Shown: positions 45,905 to 55,226, counted from the first letter of the stretch. The stretch: 64,000 nt of DNA from Phytohabitans suffuscus (GCF_011764565.1 NZ_AP022871.1:7440320-7504319); one strand, 5' to 3'. A program made the numbers and translations. The notes: generated from the sequence alone by a model not told the origin.

Positions 45905-47430
45905 GTGCCGGCCGTGGAAACGGTGCGCTGCGTCATCGACATCGACCTGCCAGGAGCACAGATCAGCCGGCACCTCTACGGCCACCTCACCGAGCACCTC
46001 GGCCGGTGTATCTACGGCGGGCTCTACGTCGGCGAGGACTCCGACATCCCCAACGAGGGCGGCATCCGGCTCGACGTCGTGGAGGCGTTGCGGGCCATCG
46101 CCGTCCCCAACCTGCGCTGGCCGGGCGGGTGCTTCGCCGAGGAGTACCACTGGCGTGACGGCATCGGCCCGCGCGAGCGGCGCCCGCGGATAGTCAACAG
46201 CTACTGGGGCGACGTCGTCGAGGACAACAGCTTCGGCACCCACGAGTTCATGGCCCTGTGCGACATGGTCGGCGCCGAGCCGTACATCGCGGTCAACGTC
46301 GGCAGCGGCAGCGCCCGCGAGGCCGGCGAGTGGGCGGAGTACCTCACCCGCGGCGACGACAGCCCGATGGCGGCGCTGCGCCGCGCGAACGGCCGGGACG
46401 GGCCGTGGCGCGTGCGGCTCTGGGGTCTGGGTAACGAGCCGTGGGGTTGCGGCGGGGGGATGCGCCCCGAGGCGTACGCCGACCTCGCCCGCGTCTTCGG
46501 CACCTACAGCCGCGACCACGGCGACAACCAGCTGTACCGCGTCGCCGCCGGCAGCACGGCCGACAGCTACGAGTGGACCGAGGCGCTGATGAAGGCGCTG
46601 GAGCTGCGGCTCGGCGGTGCCCGGCCGGAACGCCTGTGGCCGACCTTCCAGGCGATCTCCTTCCACCACTACACGGTCCCGGGTCCTTGGGAAAACAAGG
46701 GAGCGCCACGGACTTCGGCGTCGACGAGTACTACTGGACGATGGCGAAGGCGGCCCGCATCGAGGAGCTCATCGCCGGCCACGCCCGGGTCATGGACGCC
46801 TACGACCCGAAGAAGACCGTCGGTCTGGTGCTGGGCGAGTGGGGCGCCTGGTTCGACCCCGAGCCGGGCACCAACCCGGCCTTTCTGTTTCAGCAGAGCA
46901 CCATGCGCGACGCGCTCGTGGCCAGCACCCACCTCGACGTCTTCCACCGCAACGCCGACCGCCTCGTGATCGCGAACATCGGCCAGGCCGTCAACGTGCT
47001 GCAGGCCGTGCTCCTGACCGACGGCGCCGCGCTCGTGCGCACCCCCACCTACCACGTCTTCGCGATGAACAAGGACCACCAGGACGCCGACTCGCTGGCC
47101 GTGCGGCTGCCCGATCCGGCACCCGCCCGCCGCGGGCTCACCACCTTTTCCAGCACCGCCAGCCGCAAGGACGGGCACGTGCTGATCTCGCTGACCAACC
47201 TCGACGCCGCCAACGGCCTCACCGTCGAACTCGATCTGCGCGGCGCGCGCCTGGGCGACCCCACCGCGACGGTGCTCACCGCCGGCGCGCTCAACGCGCA
47301 CAACACCGCGCAGAACCCGGACGCCGTGCGCCCAGCGCCGCTCGGCGAAGCGCGAATCGAGGGGAGCGTGCTGCGGGTGCGGCTCCCGCCGTACGCCTTC
47401 GCGACCGTCAAACTGCCCGTGCTCGAATGA
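45905..47430 (+). CDS. GH51 alpha-L-arabinofuranosidase, one-base frameshift
   Basis: About 508 residues from GTG 45905 (GTG 45914 also possible). The N-terminal part has ISRHLYGHLTEHLGRCIYGG, NLRWPGGCFAEEYHWRDGIG and the acid/base Glu178 in LWGLGNEPWGCGG, the GH51 signature. The frame breaks at GGG 46699-46701. Adding one G gives FHHYTVPGPWENKGSATDFG and leads into the second half with the nucleophile Glu312 in LVLGEWGAWFDPEPG and the C-terminal beta-domain (LISLTNLDAANGLTVELDLR). There is no signal peptide, so it acts on imported arabino-oligosaccharides in the cytoplasm. Confidence 0.85.
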
Positions 47431-47545
47431 GCCGCCGACCGGAGAGTGCGTATGGGTCCAACATCGCCGACCTACCACCGGGTCCTGCGGGTGCCGATCC
47501 TGCGCAACACCCTCGGCGGCCGGATGGGACCGACTCGCCGCTACC

Positions 47546-47661
47546 AGATCGCCGCCCGGCACGCCGACCCCCGCACCACCGTGCGCTACGACCGCGCCCG
47601 CAAGAACCTCGACCGCCACCCCGACTACATCCTCGCCGCCTACACAGCCTCCGGAACCTAG
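47546..47661 (+). pseudogene. Tyrosine-recombinase (integrase) C-terminal remnant
   Basis: The sequence YQIAARHADPRTTVRYDRAR, ending in DYILAAYTASGT, is the C-terminal end of an XerC/phage-integrase-type recombinase, including the catalytic Tyr (TTVRYDRAR). The Arg-His-x-x-Arg catalytic core is absent upstream, where only unrelated sequence back to the arabinofuranosidase stop is found. It marks an old integration or recombination site, 209 bp from a family-C hairpin. Confidence 0.75.
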
Positions 47662-47869
47662 CCGCAGCCAGAGCCCTGGCGGCGGCCAGCAGCGAGCTTC
47701 TGCGTCGTCAGGCGCCGCAAGCGGGGCCAGGGTTGGCCGGTCTCGTCGTCAATCCTGTCCACGGCGACATCCGCCTTGATCGACTCGGCCGCCAGCGCAC
47801 CGACACCCGGTCATGCCGATGTCAGTGCGTCGTCGGGCCGAGGTCGCTGTCGGGCGGTCAATTCAACGA

Positions 47870-47934
47870 GGGCTCAGCGGCACAGGAAGTACGTTATGAG
47901 CAAGCGATAACGTACTTCCTGTGCCGCTGAGCCC
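47870..47934. repeat. Family-C hairpin element, copy 3 (extended stem)
   Basis: CAGCGGCACAGGAAGTAC (47875-47892) pairs perfectly with 47912-47929 around a 19-nt loop whose ends GTTAT/ATAAC also pair. Five further base pairs extend the stem outward (47870-47874 with 47930-47934), giving 23 bp. Three stem positions differ from copy 2, and each is compensated on the other arm. Confidence 0.8.
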
Positions 47935-48076
47935 GTCCATGCCGAAACGGTGGGCGCGCCACGACGCATACGGATCTGCCGCTGGTCGCGTGCTACGCGT
48001 TGTCATAGCACCCGCGGCGGCGCCGCCTCGCTTGTGACTCAGCACCGTCCGAGGCGTGTGGCGCATACTTCCAGCC

Positions 48077-48373
48077 GTGGTGTTCGTGGCGGGGTGGGTG
48101 TTCGAGGACAACGTGGTTCAGTTCTTGGGGCATGTCAGTAGGTACATCGGGTACCGATTCGACGATCTTGATGAGGCCGCGCTCGCTGGTGCGCTCGAGC
48201 GCACCGACGACGAGTCAACCGACGGTTGGTTTAGCTACCCGTTGCGCGGAACGCCGCCGCTCACGGCATCTCTCGCCCGAGCGGTCGGTGGCAGCGTCGT
48301 GAGTATCCGGGTGGAGGGGGACATCGACCCGGTCCTGGCGGCCCGGATCGAGACCCTCCTCGACCTGCTGTAG
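48077..48373 (+). CDS. Small hypothetical protein
   Basis: 98 residues from GTG 48077 (GTG 48080 and an in-frame start at 48056 are alternatives). The protein is soluble and acidic, with WVFEDNVVQFLGHVSRYIGY, GWFSYPLRGTPPLTASLARA and a C-terminal VEGDIDPVLAARIETLLDLL. The pattern (aromatic SYPL block, then beta-strand, then a short C-terminal helix) resembles a family of actinobacterial hypotheticals often near toxin-like genes, but I cannot name it. It converges on the TraB-like gene. Confidence 0.55.
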   Translation: MVFVAGWVFEDNVVQFLGHVSRYIGYRFDDLDEAALAGALERTDDESTDGWFSYPLRGTPPLTASLARAVGGSVVSIRVEGDIDPVLAARIETLLDLL

Positions 48374-48492
48374 TGAGCGGTGCCGAGGCACGCTCATGCC
48401 GTGATCCGCTCGCAACCGAAAGTGACAACGGGTCCCGCTCGCCGGTGTCGGGACATGCCGATGACCGGTCGTTGGTTGCTGAGGAGGTGCTG

Positions 48493-49236
48493 CTAGAAGC
48501 TGAACACGGTTAGCCATTCGGCGCCGCGTACGACGTATTGGTGAAGTGCGCTTATGCCGTGTACTACGGGGGCGACGTGCGCGGCGCCGTAGACCACGGC
48601 GACGGTGATCGCCTCGGTTGCGTGCAGGCGGTGGATCCGGTCCAGTTCGGCTATCAGTAACCGATCGCGTTGGTCGCCGAGCAACGCCCACAGGTCATTC
48701 ACTGTGTCGATGTGGAGCAGTTCGTCCTGCCAGTCCAGGTCGTCCACGCTCACGTTTCGTGCCAACGCCCGGCGGGATCCGGATACCAGCCGCCGCAGGC
48801 CGATCAACGGCGAGATCCCCACCGCGAGTGCCCGTTGCCAGACGGGCACGGCGCGCCAACCGGTGGTGAACTGCTCGGCGGTCATGTCGGGGTACCTGAC
48901 CGGTACACCGAGGGTGTCGTAGCGGATGTTCTGCTTGACCAGGCCCGATCGTTTAACCCACGCGGGCAACCTGTAGCTGAGGGTCAGCGCGGATACTGCG
49001 GCGAGCTTGCGGCGCCTGGCCCGGCGGGATCCGGTTTGCTCGACGAGTGCGATCCTGCCTATGCCCTCGGCGACGATCAGGTCGCAGCGACGTAGCCGTC
49101 CGGCGACTGCGGCGTAGAACGCTGGTTCCCCGATGTGCACCATCGGGTAGAACTCGAAACACAGTGGGCTCTCGCGCCGGGAAAGTCGCAGCACGCTCGA
49201 CCGAACACCGATCACGCTCACCTCGACGATCTGCAT
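48493..49236 (-). CDS. TraB/GumN-like protein
   Basis: 247 residues from ATG 49236. The N-terminal FYPMVHIGEPAFYAAVAGRL with DLIVAEGIGRIALVEQ, a central hydrophobic patch (LAVGISPLIGLRRLV) and the C-terminal AVVYGAAHVAPVVHGI carry the two Gly/Ala-x-x-His blocks and the acidic strand of the TraB/PrgY superfamily, whose members are putative metalloproteases or pheromone-shutdown proteins. The assignment rests on pattern only. The neighbours give no further clue. Confidence 0.5.
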   Translation of the reverse strand: MQIVEVSVIGVRSSVLRLSRRESPLCFEFYPMVHIGEPAFYAAVAGRLRRCDLIVAEGIGRIALVEQTGSRRARRRKLAAVSALTLSYRLPAWVKRSGLVKQNIRYDTLGVPVRYPDMTAEQFTTGWRAVPVWQRALAVGISPLIGLRRLVSGSRRALARNVSVDDLDWQDELLHIDTVNDLWALLGDQRDRLLIAELDRIHRLHATEAITVAVVYGAAHVAPVVHGISALHQYVVRGAEWLTVFSF

Positions 49237-49595
49237 GCCCCCATCGTGGAGGCCGCCATCAACCGGGCCGTCTACATCGAGATCGCGAACATGGGGGCCA
49301 AACGATGCCATGCTGGCATCCTCATCTGCCGCTGAGAGCGTGTGTGGCTCGTAGGCTGGGCGGTCGTGTCACTTGTCGCGAGTGTGGACGTCGCCGCGGC
49401 GGGCCGGGCCTGGCCGGGCGGATCGTCCGCGCGCCTCTGCCGTTCTCTGATTGACTATCCGGGGACCTGGGGCTGGTCGTCCTGGCGGCGGTGTCCGCCG
49501 GCCGTACGTCGGGGTTGCCTGTGGCGGTGGGCGCGCCACACGCTGCCGCGTCCCTTCGGCGACCCTTGACCACGTCGCTGGTGGACGGGCGCGGG
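49237..49595. other. Intergenic region without recognised features
   Basis: 359 bp between the start of the TraB-like gene and the stop of the GH114-like gene. No ORF with convincing codon bias or family match, and no strong hairpin, was seen. Confidence 0.45.
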
Positions 49596-50453
49596 TCAGC
49601 AGTATTCGTAGTGATAGCCGGCGGTTGCCGCGGGTACGACGTCCCGGTCGCGGAGGATGATCGAGATGTGTGCGCCGCGGTCGGCGCAGGCGCGGCGGTA
49701 GGCGTCGGGGCCGTTGTCGGTGTACTCGATCTCGTATACCTGGTTGCCGTACGCGGCCTGGTAGAGGTCGCATTCGCGATGGACCGCGCACTCCTCCGCG
49801 AGGGCGAAGTCGAAGCCGATGTCGCCGCGGCCGATCCGGCTCAGCTCCGGGGCGTTCTTCTGCCCGACGGCCAGTCCTCGCGAGTGCGCGGCCTGGACGA
49901 GTAGGCGGGCGAAGGCGACCGCGTCGGCTTGGGAGAGCAGATCGCGGGAGCGGGTCCAGGAGTCGAGGTTGTCCGGCTCGACGGCGTCGAAGCCGCGAGC
50001 GGCGCAGTCGGCGAACCAGCCGCCGGCGATGGCGGCCAGCTCGGCCCGCCGAGCCGGCGTGGAGATGTCCAGCAGCCGTTCGCCGGGCCAGTCGGGGTCC
50101 TCGACGTACCGCCCGGCCCGATCCTTCAGCAACAGGGTGTCGTGGTCCGTCTGCCACCACGGGTTGTCGTCGGGCTGGGTCTGGAACGCGTTCACGTAGC
50201 AGATGGTGTACCGGCCGGACACCGGCGCCGCGGCGCGCTCCCGGACGAGCACACCGACCACGCCGGCCGGCGGGTACGGGCCGCCGATCTGATAGTCGAA
50301 GACCGCGTTGGCCGGCGGTGGCCGCCAACCCCGCGCCGTCGCCCCCGGTCCGACCGGGTCCGCACCCTGCTCGACGCACGCGCCCAGCACACCGCAGACC
50401 AGTACCAGCCCAACGACGCGCCGCCTCCACCCCACGCTCACGGTGCTTACCAT
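49596..50453 (-). CDS. GH114-like secreted lipoprotein (endo-alpha-1,4-polygalactosaminidase type)
   Basis: 285 residues from ATG 50453, which overlaps the stop of the upstream gene by seven bases. The signal sequence ends in a lipobox (LVLVCGVLGACVEQG), so the protein should be lipid-anchored on the membrane. The mature part has the GH114 pattern: VFDYQIGGPYPPAGVVGVLV, YTICYVNAFQT, LLDISTPARRAELAAIAGGW, GFDAVEPDNLDSWTRS and LAVGQKNAPEL. GH114 enzymes cleave galactosaminogalactan-type polymers. The catalytic Asp/Glu in VEPDN is present. It is probably co-transcribed with the hypothetical gene ending at 50447. Confidence 0.8.
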   Translation of the reverse strand: MVSTVSVGWRRRVVGLVLVCGVLGACVEQGADPVGPGATARGWRPPPANAVFDYQIGGPYPPAGVVGVLVRERAAAPVSGRYTICYVNAFQTQPDDNPWWQTDHDTLLLKDRAGRYVEDPDWPGERLLDISTPARRAELAAIAGGWFADCAARGFDAVEPDNLDSWTRSRDLLSQADAVAFARLLVQAAHSRGLAVGQKNAPELSRIGRGDIGFDFALAEECAVHRECDLYQAAYGNQVYEIEYTDNGPDAYRRACADRGAHISIILRDRDVVPAATAGYHYEYC

Positions 50454-51166
50454 CCGTTGGGGTTTGTGGCGGCGAACCGTGCTATCAGGTCCCAGATCTC
50501 CTGGTGCGGCGCACCGTGTGCGTCGAGGTCGCCCATGTCCTGGACGGTGTCGATGGTGATGCGCATCCGGGTCAGTGAGACGGGGTCCTTCGCCCACTGC
50601 TCGTGCTCGACCCGGAGCGTCGCGGCGAGCAGGTCGCCGGGGTGGCGGTCGCCCGGTGGTAGTGGCTCGCGTTGCAGGCGTGCCGTCACGCGGGGCAGCA
50701 GGATGTCGAGCCCTTGGCGCTGCTCCACGAGGGTGACCAGGCCCGCGACGTCCAGGTCGCCGACGGGTGTGCCGCGCAGTCCGCGTACCCGCGCGGGAGA
50801 CGGCGGTCGCTCGCCATCCTCCAGCTGGTCCAGCGAGAGGTCGTCCTCGGCGTCCGCGCACACCGTCCACCGGCCGTCCTCGCGCCGGAAGAAGAGGGTG
50901 CCGGCGGTGTACGGGCGGGTGAACCGGGCGAGGGCGACCTCGCCGAAGACGCGGATCCGCGGGACGTCGACGGTGGGCTCCTCGACCGGCTCGTCAGGGT
51001 CGTCGGGGTCGGGGTCGTTGACGTTGTCCAGAAAGGACTCCGCCTCGTCGGCGCACATCAGGGCGGCGATCTGGCGGGGCACCCCGCGATCCACGGCGGC
51101 TGCGAAGGCCCTCGTCAGGTCGCGGATCAGCAGGTCGTCGTCGCGGGGAGTGGACACGCCCGCCAT
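50447..51166 (-). CDS. Hypothetical acidic protein
   Basis: 239 residues from ATG 51166. It is soluble, with a very acidic low-complexity stretch (NDPDPDDPDEPVEEPTVDVP) after an N-terminal helical part (LTRAFAAAVDRGVPRQIAAL). A beta-rich segment (FGEVALARFTRPYTAGTLFF) follows, which could be an NTF2-like fold. No named family was recognised. Its start faces the 49-residue peptide gene, and the 190 bp between should hold divergent promoters. It overlaps the GH114-like gene downstream. Confidence 0.65.
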   Translation of the reverse strand: MAGVSTPRDDDLLIRDLTRAFAAAVDRGVPRQIAALMCADEAESFLDNVNDPDPDDPDEPVEEPTVDVPRIRVFGEVALARFTRPYTAGTLFFRREDGRWTVCADAEDDLSLDQLEDGERPPSPARVRGLRGTPVGDLDVAGLVTLVEQRQGLDILLPRVTARLQREPLPPGDRHPGDLLAATLRVEHEQWAKDPVSLTRMRITIDTVQDMGDLDAHGAPHQEIWDLIARFAATNPNGW

Positions 51167-51356
51167 GGTGTCACCGCCGGGAACGGGACGGCTCGCCGGA
51201 CGCTCAGCCAGCTTCGGCACGGCCACACCGAGGTATTCACAACTGAGGCAATTGGCGAGAAGCCAGGATCTCGTGGAGTCAGCAACATTTCCGGGGCGGC
51301 CGTCAGGTGCGACGGACCGGACGCGAGCACTCGCATTCGACGGACGGAGTCTACCG

Positions 51357-51506
51357 ATGGCGGACCGCCCGCATGGATCGCCTGGCGGCGTGTCACTCGA
51401 CGACCTCTGGTGCCAGGCGGCCGGGCCACCGGAGAGCGAGGAGGACGAGAGCGAGGCCGAGGGTGTCCCCAGGCCGGACGGGCCCGATCGGAGGTGCCGG
51501 CGGTGA
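51357..51506 (+). CDS. 49-residue peptide translationally coupled to the LanB-like gene (candidate precursor/scaffold)
   Basis: ATG 51357 has GGAG about seven bases upstream. The 49-residue product begins MADRPHGSPGGVSLDDLWCQ, continues with an acidic middle (ESEEDESEAEG) and ends basic (PDGPDRRCRR). Its TGA overlaps the GTG of the LanB-like gene (51503-51506), an arrangement typical of a substrate peptide and its enzyme. It has only two Cys and no Ser/Thr-rich core, so it does not look like a lanthipeptide. It might be a leader/scaffold peptide to which amino acids are added at the C-terminus (as in PEARL pathways), or simply a small partner protein. No homologue was recognised. Confidence 0.6.
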   Translation: MADRPHGSPGGVSLDDLWCQAAGPPESEEDESEAEGVPRPDGPDRRCRR

Positions 51507-53836
51507 CGGCCGAGCACCTGATTCGCCTGGGCGGCAGCGACTGGTCGATCTGGAAGCAGTCGGTGCTGCGAAGCGGCGGCTTCGCCGCGGCCGGGGTCGG
51601 CCGCCTGAGCAACGTCGAGCTGGCGGCGGCGGCCGACCTGTCCGCGACCGGCGGCGGCAGCCGGGACGACTACCAGGCCGCCTACGAGCGCGCGACGGCC
51701 CACCTGTCGGAGCAGATTCGGCAGATCGCCCGCGACCCGGCCTTCCGCGAGGCGGTGGCCTGGCAGAACCGCGCACTCATCGCCGACTGCCTCGACAAGG
51801 CCGCCGCCGGGGAGCCGCGCAACGTCCGGGGCCGCAACCACGAGTCGGCGATCGCCAGCTACTGGCAGCGCTACTGCGTCAAGAACGACACCATCGGCTT
51901 CTTCGGACCGGTCGGCTGGGCGCACTGGTCCACCGACGGCGCGGCGATACGCGTCACGCCCGGCCCCGGCCTGCTCGCCCGGCGCACCACCTACCTGGAG
52001 GTCTGGGCGGTGGACGCGGTGGCCCGGGCGTTGGAGCAGGACCCGCGGCTGACGCCGTGGCTGCCGCCGCGCCTGGTCAGCACGTACGACCTGGCCGGCC
52101 GGACGCTGCACCGCAGCACCCGGCGGCCGGTGCCGCTGACCGAGGCGGAGGCCGGGCTCCTCGGCCTCTGCGACGGCACCAGGACCGCCCGGGAGGTCGC
52201 GGACCAGATCGTCCGGTCGGGCCACCCCGAGCTCCGCACCGAGCAGGACGTCCTCGACCAGCTCGTGGCGCTGCGGGAGCGGGGACTGCTGCGGCTGAGC
52301 CTGGAGGTGGCGGTCTCCGCCCACCCCGAGCGGGAGCTGGTCGAGCGGCTCGACCGGGTGGGCGACCCGGTGGTCCGCGAGGAGGTCCTGACCCGGGTGA
52401 GCCGCCTCCTGCACGCCCGCGACGCGGTCGCCGCGGCGGCCGGTGACGAGGCGAAGCTCGTGGTCGCGCTGGGCGAGGCCGCCAGCGTGTTCGAGGAGCT
52501 CGCCGGGGTGCAGGCGGCCCGGCGGCCGGGGCAGACCTACGCCGGACGCACCATCCTCTACGAGGACACCGTGCGCGACGTGGACGTCCGCTTCGGCGCC
52601 GCGGTCCTGGACGCCATGGCCCCGCCGCTGGCGCTGCTGCTGCAGAGCGCGCGCTGGTTCGTCGCCGAGGCGGCGCGCGAGTACCGGAAGGTCTTCGACG
52701 AGGCGTACGAGCGGATGCGCGCGCGCTGGGGCGACGCCCCACCGTCGCTGGCGGCGGTCGTCGCGGCCGCCACCCCGCACCTGTTCTTCTCCCGCGGTCA
52801 GCTGCCGCAACCGGTGGCGAAGGTCGCCGAGGAACTCCAGCGGCGGTGGCAGGAGATCCTGCGGCCCGACCCGGACACGCGCTGCCACCGCGTGCGTGCC
52901 GAGGACATCGCGGAACGGGTCGCCGAGCTCTTCGCCGCGCCGGAGCCGGCCTGGTCGTCCGCCGTCCACCACGCCCCGGACCTGATGATCGCCGCCGACG
53001 GGCCCGAGGCGGTGGCCCGCGGCGAGTTCCTGCTCGTCCTCGGCGAGCTGCACCTGGCGTCGAACACCGTCGAGAGCCGCCTCTTCGTCGAGCAGCACGA
53101 CGATCCGTCCTGGCTGTTCCGGGCGGACGAGGCGGACCACGGCGACCGGCGGGTGTACCTCTCCCCGCCGAAGCACTGGCAGGCGGTGAGCTCCCGCACC
53201 TACCCGCCGTCGGCGTTGCTGTCGCCCCGGTACACGTACTGGTCGCTGCACCCGGACGCCGGCGGCACCCCGGGGGAGCCGCTGCCGGCGGCGCGCCTGG
53301 TGGTGGAGCGGACCGGCGGGCGACTGGAGGTCCGGACCCGCGACGGCGCCCGGCGCTTCGACCTGCTCGAGGTGATGGGCGAACTGCTCTCGCCCGTCAC
53401 GGTGAACGGGTTCCACCCGCTGCCACCGGCCGCGCACCGGCCCAGGGTCGCGATCGACCGGCTCGTGCTCGCGCGCGAGTCGTGGACGCTGGATGCCGCC
53501 GGCGTGCGGTGGGCGTCCATCAAGAAGGAGCCGGACCGGTTCCTGGCGGCCCGCGCCTGGCGCGCCGAGCTCGGCCTGCCGGAGAGGGCGTTCTACAAGG
53601 TGCCGGTCGAGGACAAGCCGGTCTTCGTCGACTTCACCAGCCTGGTGCTGGTGAACCTGTTCGCCAAGGCGGTACGGCGCACGGCGGAGGCGCGGCAGAC
53701 CAGCTTCACCGTCTCGGAGATGCTGCCGGACGTCGGCCAGACCTGGTTGACCGACGGTGACGGCGCCGGCTATACGGCGGAGCTGCGAATCGTGGCGGTC
53801 GACCCGGCCGCGGGAGGCGCCCGCCGGCGGTCGTGA
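51503..53836 (+). CDS. LanB-type (Lant_dehydr_N) tRNA-dependent glutamylation-domain protein without elimination domain
   Basis: 777 residues from GTG 51503, coupled to the small peptide gene. The N-terminal third contains YWQRYCVKNDTIGFFGPVGW (about 119-138), which I align with the conserved Arg/Thr-x-Phe-Gly-(Leu/Phe) loop of lanthipeptide dehydratases. The rest (VSTYDLAGRTLHRSTRRPVP, YEDTVRDVDVRFGAAVLDAM, FVDFTSLVLVNLFAKAVRRT) fits the long mixed fold of the glutamyl-tRNA-using domain. The SpaB_C elimination domain is absent and no separate copy lies in the window. Stand-alone domains of this size occur in split thiopeptide dehydratases and in peptide aminoacyl-tRNA ligases. The aminoacyl-tRNA used cannot be told from sequence. 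It neighbours an MFS exporter and enediyne core genes. Confidence 0.72.
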   Translation: MTAEHLIRLGGSDWSIWKQSVLRSGGFAAAGVGRLSNVELAAAADLSATGGGSRDDYQAAYERATAHLSEQIRQIARDPAFREAVAWQNRALIADCLDKAAAGEPRNVRGRNHESAIASYWQRYCVKNDTIGFFGPVGWAHWSTDGAAIRVTPGPGLLARRTTYLEVWAVDAVARALEQDPRLTPWLPPRLVSTYDLAGRTLHRSTRRPVPLTEAEAGLLGLCDGTRTAREVADQIVRSGHPELRTEQDVLDQLVALRERGLLRLSLEVAVSAHPERELVERLDRVGDPVVREEVLTRVSRLLHARDAVAAAAGDEAKLVVALGEAASVFEELAGVQAARRPGQTYAGRTILYEDTVRDVDVRFGAAVLDAMAPPLALLLQSARWFVAEAAREYRKVFDEAYERMRARWGDAPPSLAAVVAAATPHLFFSRGQLPQPVAKVAEELQRRWQEILRPDPDTRCHRVRAEDIAERVAELFAAPEPAWSSAVHHAPDLMIAADGPEAVARGEFLLVLGELHLASNTVESRLFVEQHDDPSWLFRADEADHGDRRVYLSPPKHWQAVSSRTYPPSALLSPRYTYWSLHPDAGGTPGEPLPAARLVVERTGGRLEVRTRDGARRFDLLEVMGELLSPVTVNGFHPLPPAAHRPRVAIDRLVLARESWTLDAAGVRWASIKKEPDRFLAARAWRAELGLPERAFYKVPVEDKPVFVDFTSLVLVNLFAKAVRRTAEARQTSFTVSEMLPDVGQTWLTDGDGAGYTAELRIVAVDPAAGGARRRS

Positions 53837-53947
53837 CGCTGGACGCCCCGCTGCGGACCCCCACCCGGGCAATCCCGAAGGTGTTCGCGGGAGGCCGGAT
53901 CCGGGATCGTGCTGCCAGCGACCGAAGCAGAGATCGGAGGCGGAGCC

Positions 53948-55210
53948 ATGCCGCGATGGAACCCAGTGCGCGCCGTCAGCTCCCTGTTCCCCACCGAGCC
54001 GGGCCCCAGGCGCTCGTACGCGGTGGCCAAGCTCCTGATCACATTCGGGCGCGGGATGCTGCTCGCGGCTCTGCCGCTGTTCCTCACCCGGGTCGTCGAG
54101 CTGTCCGCCGCGCAGGTCGGGCTCGGCCTGACCATCGCGGCCACGGTGACCCTGGCGGCGGGTCTCCCGATGGGTGAGCTGGCGGACCGGCGCGGCCCGC
54201 TCGAAGTGGTCAAGGCCATGCTGCTGCTGGAAGCCGTCGCGCTGCTCGCCTTCATCTTCGTCGGCAACTTCGTCAGCCTGGTCGCCGTCGCCACCGTGTA
54301 TGTGCTGGCCACGAGGACGATCCTGACGGCCGAGGGCGCGCTGCTGCGACGGGTGGCCGGCGAGGACGCGGCCGGCTTCCGGTCCGCGACCCACGCGATC
54401 GCGAATCTGGGCTTCTCGGTCGGCTTGATTCCCGGCGGCATCGCGATCCAGCTCGGCACCGCGACCGCGTATCACACGCTCATCGTCTTCGACGTGCTCA
54501 GCCTGCTGGCCGCCTGGGCGGTCCTACGTGGACTGCCGCGGTACGAGCCGCTTTCGAAGCCGGCCGTCGGGCCGCGCTGGGTCGTGCTGCGTGACCGGCC
54601 GTTCGTCGCGTTCGTGCTCCTGTCAGCCGCCCTGCTCCCGCAGTTCAACGTCCTCACGCTGTTGCTTCCACTGTGGGTGGTCGACGAGACGGACGCCCCG
54701 CGCTGGTGCGTCCCGCTGGCCCTGGTGATCCACAGTGTCCTGATCATCCTGTTCCAGGTCCGCCTCGGCAGTGCGGTGCGAACGATCCGGCAGGGCGGCT
54801 TCGCGTGGCGGCGCGCCGGAATGTACTTCCTGGTCAGCTGCTCCGTGCTGGGCTTCGCGGCGGGGCTGCCGGGCTGGGCGGCGCTGGCCGTGGTGGTGGC
54901 GGCCGTCACCCTGCACACGTTCGGCGAGATCATGCACACGGCTGGCGGGTTCGCCCTCGGCATGGGCCTGCCTCCGGCCCACGCGCAGGGCCAGTACGAC
55001 GGCTTCGGCGGGATCGTCGGCGGCGCGGGCTCCGCGGTGGCGCCGGCGCTGCTGCTCGGGGTGGTCCTGGGCCTCGGCCTGCCCGGCCTGGTCGGACTCG
55101 GCGCGTTCTTCCTCGCGACGAGCATGCTGATGCCGGCGGTGGCGCGGTGGGGTGAGCGGACCAGGCAGAGCGCGGCGGAGCTCACCGACCTGAAGGCCGT
55201 CCGCGCGTGA
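53948..55210 (+). CDS. MFS transporter
   Basis: 420 residues from ATG 53948 with GGAGGCGGAG upstream. There are ten to twelve hydrophobic helices; the MFS loop motif between helices 2 and 3 reads GELADRRGPLEVVKAML (motif A, GxLADRxGR/P type), and helix 5 has FSVGLIPGGIAIQLG. It is probably an exporter of the product made by the surrounding locus or a self-resistance pump; this is inferred from position only. It follows the LanB-like gene by 111 bp on the same strand. A bidirectional terminator hairpin separates it from the convergent FAD oxidoreductase. Confidence 0.85.
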   Translation: MPRWNPVRAVSSLFPTEPGPRRSYAVAKLLITFGRGMLLAALPLFLTRVVELSAAQVGLGLTIAATVTLAAGLPMGELADRRGPLEVVKAMLLLEAVALLAFIFVGNFVSLVAVATVYVLATRTILTAEGALLRRVAGEDAAGFRSATHAIANLGFSVGLIPGGIAIQLGTATAYHTLIVFDVLSLLAAWAVLRGLPRYEPLSKPAVGPRWVVLRDRPFVAFVLLSAALLPQFNVLTLLLPLWVVDETDAPRWCVPLALVIHSVLIILFQVRLGSAVRTIRQGGFAWRRAGMYFLVSCSVLGFAAGLPGWAALAVVVAAVTLHTFGEIMHTAGGFALGMGLPPAHAQGQYDGFGGIVGGAGSAVAPALLLGVVLGLGLPGLVGLGAFFLATSMLMPAVARWGERTRQSAAELTDLKAVRA

Positions 55211-55226
55211 CGCGATCCGGGCGGCC

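Noticed and set aside
48618..49095. Plus-strand frames opposite the TraB-like gene
   Set aside because: Mutually overlapping, Arg/Pro-rich and without start sites; the minus-strand frame has coherent hydrophobic and His motifs.
51357..51506. Reading the 49-residue peptide as a classical lanthipeptide precursor
   Set aside because: Only two Cys and four Ser, no Thr, no Gly-Gly or FNLD-type leader motif, and no cyclase or elimination domain nearby; kept only as a candidate scaffold or partner peptide.
53833..54177. A frame starting with a GTGA overlap at the end of the LanB-like gene
   Set aside because: It runs deep into the MFS gene and its translation is Arg-rich with no second support; the MFS start at 53948 has a good ribosome site of its own.
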